This document shows, piece after piece, positions 57,541 to 64,000 of a stretch of DNA of 64,000 nucleotides. This DNA comes from Arenibacter certesii DSM 19833 (lineage in GTDB: Bacteria > Bacteroidota > Bacteroidia > Flavobacteriales > Flavobacteriaceae): positions 1-64,000 of the forward strand of contig NZ_AUCB01000033.1 of assembly GCF_000429545.1 (NCBI RefSeq). The letters are read 5' to 3'. Below the pieces are notes generated by a model. It made no database searches. It was given only the letters and a program-made list of their open reading frames with translations, and was not told where the DNA came from. Position 1 is the stretch's first letter. Every line of letters begins with the position of its first letter. The position numbers were made by a program, and so were the translations under genes.

Positions 57541-57552
57541 AATAATATATCA

Positions 57553-58010
57553 AAGATGTTCAATTTTAAAAATGCTTTAGGCATGTATAAAACATCTATT
57601 CTAATTTGGAGACCTGTTACAGCCTTTATAGTAGTATTAGTTTACCAATTAATTGGAGTTGATAAGGGTGAAGCATCAGCTCTAGGATGTTTTTGCATTA
57701 GTAGATTTAAACGCTTAAATAGCTGTAGAGATTAATGACCTACCTTATGCTCTTATACCTACCTCTTTCGGAACTTTACTAAACCAATTTGATCCATTAC
57801 AAACCGGAGAAATTGCGGGATTAGTAAGTAGCATATTAGTATTTATCGGTACGGATTTTCATCAATCTATATACCATTATATAGAATGTACATTTTTAGG
57901 AGAAAGGAAAGATTATAACGGCCAATCGGTACATATGCGGTTTAATAAACCGTCTATTGGTTATTATCATCATTTCCCGAAATTCTATCTACTATCTAGT
58001 ATATTCTAGC
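57553..58010 (+). pseudogene. Decayed membrane-protein gene
   Basis: The first part (MFNFKNALGMYKTSILIWRP then VTAFIVVLVYQLIGVDKGEA) breaks near 57690; a shifted frame continues with DVFALVDLNA, a TAA, and then IAVEINDLPYALIPTSFGTL, LNQFDPLQTGEIAGLVSSIL and so on to a TAG at 58008-58010. One frameshift and one stop separate the pieces, and both parts have hydrophobic helices. The product would be a membrane protein of about 150 residues. Family unknown. Confidence 0.5.
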
Positions 58011-58269
58011 ATACTGCAAAGTTTACATTAAAATAGTAATCAATCAATGAATTACTTAACGAAATCGGAATTTTCCTTATCACCAACTTTATTAATTATA
58101 AGCTTATATTTCCTGGTATGATAATGAAACAACGTTTATTACACTGAAAGATTCACACAAAATCATCCTTAAATTAACTACCATTTGGAAAATAGGTGCT
58201 TTTTTTATAAATCGATTGATTTCACTAAAATTTAAAAAAACTGGAATAATTGATTATATAGAAGTTGGT

Positions 58270-58770
58270 CTATGAAGCCTTATCAAGATAATAGGCGTTA
58301 TTATTCTCCTTTCCCTCTACGATATGTTCCCATTCTCTGTTTTTTTCTAATTGGAACAACTCTTCGTAATCTTTAGGGTAGTGCGAGTCAGGCACCACAT
58401 TTACATCAAACACTAATTCTATTTTATCTCTATTGGCTATATTTCCATAAAGGGTTATATAATGCTTAACATATCCTACATTTTTATTGCTATTGTAGGA
58501 TAATAACAGGCGACCTTCTCCCCCTGGAGGAATAGTTTTTATGGATGATCTTTTAGAAGTAATACAACCACATGAAGTCATTAGGTCGGAAAGAATAAAA
58601 GGGGAATTGCCCGTATTCTTGATTTTAAAAACCACATTCAATCCTTGACCTTGCAAAACTGGGTAATAGTGTCTATTGTTATCAATTATTTTGAGTGTAG
58701 TTTCTTTGTCCTTCACCTCACAGCTTAGAATAGTAGACATTGTTAATAATAATAAAACTAAATTTTTCAT
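58270..58770 (-). CDS. DUF1573 lipoprotein
   Basis: The protein has 166 residues. Lipobox at STILSC (cysteine about 17). The DUF1573 domain shows VVFKIKNTGNSPFILSDLMT, SCGCITSKRSSIKTIPPGGE and LLLSYNSNKNVGYVKHYITL, with the conserved SCGC. These domains are immunoglobulin-like, abundant in Bacteroidota and thought to act in envelope assembly. It is the last gene of the exopolysaccharide-like operon, five bases after the DUF4838 gene. The C-terminal 40 residues after the domain are acidic. Confidence 0.93.
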   Translation of the reverse strand: MKNLVLLLLTMSTILSCEVKDKETTLKIIDNNRHYYPVLQGQGLNVVFKIKNTGNSPFILSDLMTSCGCITSKRSSIKTIPPGGEGRLLLSYNSNKNVGYVKHYITLYGNIANRDKIELVFDVNVVPDSHYPKDYEELFQLEKNREWEHIVEGKENNNAYYLDKAS

Positions 58771-58775
58771 AATAT

Positions 58776-60914
58776 TTAATTTATCTCAATTTCATCTAAA
58801 GCGATAGTATTTCTACCGATCGATTTTTTAATTCTTAGTGTTAATTTTTCAGTTTCTAACAGATCTATATCCATCTCGCATTCGGCAATTCCCTTATGTA
58901 TAGTAAAATGCCTCTCTGTATACGTTTTAATTAATTTACCATCTGAATACAATTCGATTTTTTCGGGTGGATAAAACCTATGTTTTTTTAAAACCAGAAA
59001 TCGTAGTTTAATTGTTTTCGCTTTTTGTACTTCTTGTGTTCTAAAACTAAAATGGGTAGAATCCGTGCTACTAATGTACCATCCCTGCTGATAATCAGTT
59101 GTAAAACCTGGTAAGCCATCATTTAATAGGTAGGTTTCATCATAGTCACGTTCTGACTTTGAAACTAACTCTATAGCCGTTCCCTTCAATAAATTTTTGT
59201 ATCCTTTTCCAAATAGTAGGTTTTGCCACGTGTCATAATAGGTTTTTAGACTACCGTCTACTTCTCTATAATTGTTCAGATCCGTGTATTTCTCATGGTT
59301 TTTAAGAATTAAGATCCATTCTTCAAGTTCTTGCCTGGTAGTTGTCTTCCTATTATTAAGGTGGAAGCCCAACTCACTATTTTGTCTAGCATAAGCTATT
59401 TGAAGCCTTGTAAATGACAATGCTGTATATAACTTATTGAGTTTATCCTTTTCAATTCCATACGTCTTTGGAATAGCTACCTTTAGATTATTATAAAAAT
59501 CTACAAAATGATCTGAATCAAAGTGCGTATTTAGATTATCTCTCATACCACCATACATAGGGTAGGCTTTGCTTGAAGTCTGAAAATTCTCTTCAATTTC
59601 TAGATAATACTTAGTCAACAATTGATGATTTCGAGGATAATTCCTTTGAAGAAACCTTCTGCTCAATCTAGCAACATCAATTTCTACATCCATCATTAAT
59701 GCAGCTGAAATAAATGTTTTCAAGTCGTCAAAGGAAGAATAGTCATAACCACTTGCATTGAGGAAAATTCCTTTCACATTGTGTTTCTTAAAAAAACGTA
59801 ATTGATTTTGCAATCCGAGAAGTACGGGAACAGGCGTTAAATAATCATCAAAATTTGCCGCATAATCCCATAAATATATAGCAGGTGATTTTTCTTCCCA
59901 CAATCTCAGCTGACTTATAAACTTTTTTGTAGCTGGCTGTTCTTCATTTAAAGAAATGCCCCTGGGTAATTCTACCGTACTAATAAAGACCCCAGTATTA
60001 CGGGGCAATTTGTGTTTTGGAGGCTCAATTGTTGTCCGATAGGCCGAGGTATAAAAATAATGTTGAGGAAAGCGTTGTGCCAATTTATCAATAAATCTTG
60101 TTACGGCTGGTGTGGCATTGTTTGTAGTATTTCCAATAGTAACACAATTGTCACAAGTACAAACCAAGTCATTGTCTTGTGGCATTATCATAAAGCGGTA
60201 ACTAAATGATGTGCCATCCCCAAATTGATCAATAATATATTCGTATGTCGAGTTCTTCAATGTAGTAGAAGAGAAGCAAAATTGTTCCGTCGAAATTCGG
60301 CCCCCTTCAACTCGAGCGTAAATATCTTTATTTGCTCCATGGGTAACTACGTTTCCCAGATTATGCCCCCACAGGCCCCAATCAGTATCAACATTATTCG
60401 TACCAATAATAGAACCATAATCTCTTTCAAGGTTAGGTAGGAAGTGTGGTTCTCGATAAGAAAAATCAAAATTTCTACATTCTGTATTAAATTTGATTAT
60501 ACTAGGTGGAAGATCACTTACCGAAAATCGATTGTCCTCCTGAGCTATAACATCTATTAATTGATAAATTATCCAAACAGCGATTTTTTCACTTTGAAAT
60601 CGAATAATTGTTCTATTTGGAAAGTCCTCAATACAATAATCATGGTCTAAATCAGTTGCAAGGTGAAATTGAATAATTCTATTTCCTTGCGGGACTTTAT
60701 CCAAAGGTTTGTTTTCCCAAAATTGTACAATTGATTTATCTTGGCTACGTTTCAATAGATGACTGTATGCATAAGCAGCCCATTTCTCGCTTCCATTTTC
60801 TTCGATTGCATTTATAAGGTAAACCTTAGCTTTTAAATTAGAATTTGCCCAAGAAAAACTCCCTACCCACATAAAAAGAAAAACAATACTCTTATAAAAA
60901 TTAAAATGCCACAT
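58776..60914 (-). CDS. DUF4838 glycosidase-like exported protein
   Basis: I start at ATG 60914 (MWHFNFYKSIVFLFM...), giving 712 residues; a nearby ATG at 60926 is possible. A signal peptide leads. The central part (about 160-470) matches DUF4838: GLWGHNLGNVV, CTCDNCVTIGN, RFPQHYFYTSAYRTTIEPPK and IYLWDYAANFDDYLTPVPVL, a TIM-barrel related to alpha-glucuronidases. The last 110 residues form a beta-sandwich resembling a carbohydrate-binding module. It overlaps the end of the upstream OMP gene by 14 bases, so they are coupled. It may trim or bind the exported polymer. Confidence 0.85.
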   Translation of the reverse strand: MWHFNFYKSIVFLFMWVGSFSWANSNLKAKVYLINAIEENGSEKWAAYAYSHLLKRSQDKSIVQFWENKPLDKVPQGNRIIQFHLATDLDHDYCIEDFPNRTIIRFQSEKIAVWIIYQLIDVIAQEDNRFSVSDLPPSIIKFNTECRNFDFSYREPHFLPNLERDYGSIIGTNNVDTDWGLWGHNLGNVVTHGANKDIYARVEGGRISTEQFCFSSTTLKNSTYEYIIDQFGDGTSFSYRFMIMPQDNDLVCTCDNCVTIGNTTNNATPAVTRFIDKLAQRFPQHYFYTSAYRTTIEPPKHKLPRNTGVFISTVELPRGISLNEEQPATKKFISQLRLWEEKSPAIYLWDYAANFDDYLTPVPVLLGLQNQLRFFKKHNVKGIFLNASGYDYSSFDDLKTFISAALMMDVEIDVARLSRRFLQRNYPRNHQLLTKYYLEIEENFQTSSKAYPMYGGMRDNLNTHFDSDHFVDFYNNLKVAIPKTYGIEKDKLNKLYTALSFTRLQIAYARQNSELGFHLNNRKTTTRQELEEWILILKNHEKYTDLNNYREVDGSLKTYYDTWQNLLFGKGYKNLLKGTAIELVSKSERDYDETYLLNDGLPGFTTDYQQGWYISSTDSTHFSFRTQEVQKAKTIKLRFLVLKKHRFYPPEKIELYSDGKLIKTYTERHFTIHKGIAECEMDIDLLETEKLTLRIKKSIGRNTIALDEIEIN

Positions 60915-63711
60915 TGATATTAACATAAAGATTATAAAGGTTTTTGTATTGATTCTCCGAATTAAGTCCTCCGGCTTTATAATTGTACCAAGTGCCTAAT
61001 ACACCTCCATAGAGATTTTTATACAGATTCCACTGATATCCAGCACCTACCATCGTATTGAGCACTGAAAAACCACTATATAACTGATAATCAATTAATT
61101 CAACATCTGGTGATGAACCAAGGCTTCCGACCACGGTGAGATAGTTTTTGGGAGAATATAAAAAGTAACGAGCATCTAAGGAAAAGTTATACAACCAGTT
61201 TTCATCTAGAATTAGGCCGTTTAATCGCATATTCAAACGAAATTCATCCCATTCCTTACTAACACCTCCCACTACGTTATACAATTCCTTATTGGATGCC
61301 TTGATATCAGATATATCTTCGGAAAGTTTTCTATACCCCACCCCTACTTCGTACTGCACTCCATTAAAAAATTTAAGGTATCTGTAGAAGGAGGCATTAA
61401 AAGTGATATCTGGAAAAAATTGGTTGGCAGATGCAACATTCAATAATGTAGATGATCTGTCATTCCAATCCCGTAGCCATTCGCCTTGTACCTGGATTCC
61501 TTTTCCAGAAGGTCTACCAGCATAATTTACTCTACCTGTATAAGTGTCTCTATTTTCTAAACGGCTGTATTCTATTGCGGATAAGGTATTCATAGAAAAT
61601 TTATCTGCGTGGTTGCTTCCTAAAAGATTTAGACTTAATTGGTTCTTATAACTTTTATATTTTAGATAGTTCAGTCTCTTTATAAAAGCGTCAGACTCTA
61701 CAATGGAAGGCTCGTAATATGATTGGTAATGATAAGCCGAATCGAACTTTTTTACTTTCTCATATGCCAATCCTTTTATATATTTTAACGATTTATTCAT
61801 AGGAGAATAAATCATTGCCGTATCAATCTTCTGAATTGATACTTCACCCAGATTATTTTCAATTAAGTCTAGAGTGTACTTTTCAGTCAACTGGGTAAAA
61901 GCATTTATAAGGTGCTCGTTGTAAGGATTAGCTTTTAGCTCTAAAAATAAGGTATTGTAAATTTCTGCATATTTTTCAATATCCGCATATTGTGCATCAA
62001 TTTCCGCTAATTTTATCTTAAAAAATAAATCTTTTGGAAAACGATCCGCTCCCATTTGAGCATAAGCGTGCATCGCGTTTTTATCACCTGTTAAATGAGT
62101 AAATTTTATGGCGTAATGGTAAGCAGACTGATAATGAGGATCTACCTCCAACCATTTCTTTATAAATTTTAAAGCTTCTTTATAACGAAAATCATGGTTC
62201 AGATTATTTATGATTTGTATTACCATATTTGCATATCCATCAAGATTTCTACGCTTCTCTTCACCCTTTGAGAAGGCAATAGCTTGTTCGTAAGCGGAAG
62301 TAGCATTTTGATAATCTTTTTGTTGGAAATAAAGATCAGCTCTCTTAACAATTAAATCTTTATTGTCCGGTTCCAAAAAATCCAATTCATTTAAAGCTTT
62401 TAAAGCTTCATTATAATTTCCTTGAGCTAGTGAGGCATTAAAAATTGATGTTTTAGCTATTCTTTTAAGCATATTGTCACTATGCAAACTAACCTGCTCC
62501 CATGCATTTATAGCTTCAGAATAACGTTCCTCAACCATATTATCTTTTCCCTCTTGAAGCATAATTTTCACGTAAGCCTCTTTAATATCGGAATCCATAG
62601 GGTAAAGAAAAAAAAGCTCTTTGGTCAGTGAAGCTACTTTAGGTTCATTACGCATTAGGTTGTAAATGGCTAGTTCTTTAACTGAAAGTTCTTTTGAACC
62701 TCCTACTACCTGCCGATGTTTGTTCAATAAATTCAAGGCTACTTGATACTGTTGCTTCCCCAAAGCATCATTAAACACATATGAAAAAGCTTCGGTGTCC
62801 CCTAAATTTCCCAAAAACACCTTACCATACAACACTGCAGGATCACTTTCCTTTGCATGCCTAGCAGCTTCCTTTAGGTAATAATTATACTGATCTTGCA
62901 TTGCATTTTTTTGCAGAAAGGTTAGCAATTCGCTATATCGATTTTGATCCGCCAAGATTCCTGCTTTTTTAAAAATAAGCATAGTACTTTTCGGGAATTG
63001 TTTTAAACCACGTTCTACATAGGTCAATGCAACGTATGCGTCCCCCGCCTTAAGATGATCGTTCACCACATCTATGTAATAATCTTCCCTTTGAGTGTCT
63101 TCCTTTAAGAGCTTTTTGCTCAAAGCAATTGCTTCGTCTAATTTCCCTTCTATCCTGCTATAATGTGCCTCCACTTCCAAACCGTAGAGATAGTCCTTTT
63201 TTAATTCATTGTCTTTGGGGTAAATTTTACTTATCCGTTCTCTAAGTCTATTGGCCTCAATATGATTGTTTTGCAACTCATACAGTTCAATTTTTTTACT
63301 CCAAAGTTCACGCCAGTATGGTTTAATCTCTAAAATCTCATTTACATAGCAGATAGCACTGGAATAACGTTTAGACTCCATCTCCACGTTAACCAAAATC
63401 TGTTTGGCATCAATGTTATTGGGATTAACTCCCAAGGCGCGATTTAGATTGTATCGAGCTTTATCGAGCTGGTTTTTATTATAGTAATATTTTCCTGAAA
63501 GCATTATTAGATCACTATCCGATGGATATACTTTCAAACCCTCATGAATTGTGTTTTTACCAGCTTCCCATTCACCACTTTCAAACTGTTTCTTTACTTT
63601 GCCTACAAAGTCTAATCTATTATCTAAGCTTAGTTTTGCCTGAGCAGTAAGGGTACTATTTATGCATAGTGAAATGAGGATAAGTATCCCCCCATTAATT
63701 CTACTTTTCAT
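60901..63711 (-). CDS. TPR protein with C-terminal YaiO-family outer-membrane barrel
   Basis: The protein has 936 residues. A signal peptide (1-24) is followed by at least fifteen TPR-like repeats (about 35-650; ARYNLNRALGVNPNNIDAKQ and DYQNATSAYEQAIAFSKGEE are typical). The last 240 residues alternate short beta strands and end in the aromatic YNLYVNINVAF, the C-terminal signature of a barrel inserted by BAM; the block LSAIEYSRLENRDTYTGRVN, GIQVQGEWLRDWND fits the YaiO family. The layout matches PgaA-like polysaccharide exporters (TPR plus barrel). It lies 32 bases after the glycosyltransferase gene. Confidence 0.9.
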   Translation of the reverse strand: MKSRINGGILILISLCINSTLTAQAKLSLDNRLDFVGKVKKQFESGEWEAGKNTIHEGLKVYPSDSDLIMLSGKYYYNKNQLDKARYNLNRALGVNPNNIDAKQILVNVEMESKRYSSAICYVNEILEIKPYWRELWSKKIELYELQNNHIEANRLRERISKIYPKDNELKKDYLYGLEVEAHYSRIEGKLDEAIALSKKLLKEDTQREDYYIDVVNDHLKAGDAYVALTYVERGLKQFPKSTMLIFKKAGILADQNRYSELLTFLQKNAMQDQYNYYLKEAARHAKESDPAVLYGKVFLGNLGDTEAFSYVFNDALGKQQYQVALNLLNKHRQVVGGSKELSVKELAIYNLMRNEPKVASLTKELFFLYPMDSDIKEAYVKIMLQEGKDNMVEERYSEAINAWEQVSLHSDNMLKRIAKTSIFNASLAQGNYNEALKALNELDFLEPDNKDLIVKRADLYFQQKDYQNATSAYEQAIAFSKGEEKRRNLDGYANMVIQIINNLNHDFRYKEALKFIKKWLEVDPHYQSAYHYAIKFTHLTGDKNAMHAYAQMGADRFPKDLFFKIKLAEIDAQYADIEKYAEIYNTLFLELKANPYNEHLINAFTQLTEKYTLDLIENNLGEVSIQKIDTAMIYSPMNKSLKYIKGLAYEKVKKFDSAYHYQSYYEPSIVESDAFIKRLNYLKYKSYKNQLSLNLLGSNHADKFSMNTLSAIEYSRLENRDTYTGRVNYAGRPSGKGIQVQGEWLRDWNDRSSTLLNVASANQFFPDITFNASFYRYLKFFNGVQYEVGVGYRKLSEDISDIKASNKELYNVVGGVSKEWDEFRLNMRLNGLILDENWLYNFSLDARYFLYSPKNYLTVVGSLGSSPDVELIDYQLYSGFSVLNTMVGAGYQWNLYKNLYGGVLGTWYNYKAGGLNSENQYKNLYNLYVNINVAF

Positions 63712-63743
63712 TCTTAATTTATATTACTATGGAAATTAGATAG

Positions 63744-64000
63744 TTATGCTTTTTGTGAAGTTGTGCCAATTATTTCGGTGGGGGTTGATTTTGAGTAACC
63801 TTGACGAGTCATTTTTCCCCATTTAAATTCCTTTAAGAAAAGAAATTCCAAATAACCTTTCAAGCTGAAAATAACGATTAAAGGGTGGTAAAATAGTGCT
63901 TCCAGGGAAGAGAAAAATATGAGCCAAAGATAGTCAGTGTAACTTCTATAAACCTTTTTCACAGATAAGTCATAAGAAATGGTAATAAGTGAAATAGTAA
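63744..64000 (-). CDS. C-terminus of a membrane glycosyltransferase-like protein (5' part beyond window)
   Basis: The frame is open to the window edge without a stop, so the true start is beyond 64000; 85 residues are visible. They include two hydrophobic segments and LEALFYHPLIVIFSLKGYLE, then KWGKMTRQGYSK and a polar end. In Bacteroidota family-2 processive glycosyltransferases (BcsA/PgaC-type), the last helix is followed by just such a YHP...LKGY...WGKMTR tail. Its place before a TPR-YaiO barrel gene supports a polymer synthase. The catalytic domain itself is not in view. Confidence 0.7.
   Translation of the reverse strand, partial: TISLITISYDLSVKKVYRSYTDYLWLIFFSSLEALFYHPLIVIFSLKGYLEFLFLKEFKWGKMTRQGYSKSTPTEIIGTTSQKA

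Overview
The window looks like the chromosome of a marine-type Flavobacteriia bacterium (Bacteroidota). The supporting signs are low GC, near absence of Shine-Dalgarno sequences, a TAnnTTTG-type promoter ahead of the tRNA, a SusR-like hybrid two-component system with an AraC output, HPK7-type propeller kinases, DUF1573, GIN-domain (DUF2807) and YaiO-family proteins, and a tRNA without encoded CCA. The genus cannot be read from the sequence.

Region 1 (1-9.6 kb) is an accessory island, with every gene on the minus strand. Its left part is a replication module: a CHC2/Toprim primase (cut by the window edge), a dense array of TTACCTA/TAGGTAA motifs, a VapE-type ATPase and an AlpA-like HTH protein. 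Cargo follows: a ParE-type toxin and antitoxin, a lipoprotein, an HNH-like zinc protein, a YD-repeat-like protein, several orphans and a DUF4145 protein. The island stops at the 3' end of tRNA-Arg(TCT), with two tandem 11-bp repeats just inside that end, so the tRNA is the probable attachment site. No integrase is visible.

Region 2 (10-20 kb) holds a hybrid two-component regulator, a secreted OmpA-family protein, a secreted CHAT-like (caspase-fold) protein and three further secreted proteins or lipoproteins. This grouping does not match a usual polysaccharide-utilisation locus.

Region 3 (20-36.8 kb) contains RtcB, MgtE, and then many stress and envelope genes: DUF305, a VOC protein, PRC-barrel, AI-2E-type permease, response regulator, large catalase KatE, lmo0937-like peptide, topoisomerase IB, CsbD, MgtC and several small single-span membrane proteins. 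Short degenerate repeats coding for an LNGxGK-like tail are scattered between these genes.

Region 4 (37.2-41.5 kb) is a tightly overlapping three-gene operon: an SbnA-like PLP enzyme, an FAD/NAD(P)-binding protein and a group-IV PLP decarboxylase. It looks like a small metabolite pathway built on 2,3-diaminopropionate or a similar amino acid.

Region 5 (41.6-48 kb) carries housekeeping and accessory genes: VOC/PhnB, carboxymuconolactone decarboxylase, SDR, MscS, a GIN-domain lipoprotein and long gene-poor stretches. Region 6 (48.3-54.7 kb) has a propeller histidine kinase, its NarL-type regulator and a lipoprotein with three beta-helix-like blocks, followed by a gene with a stop codon in its signal peptide. 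Region 7 (55.5-58 kb) has a TPR-AraC regulator and a decayed membrane gene.

Region 8 (58.3-64 kb) is a minus-strand operon: the C-terminus of a glycosyltransferase-like membrane protein, a TPR plus YaiO outer-membrane barrel protein, a DUF4838 glycosidase-like protein and a DUF1573 lipoprotein. Its domain plan parallels the Pga (poly-GlcNAc) system and suggests an exopolysaccharide export locus.
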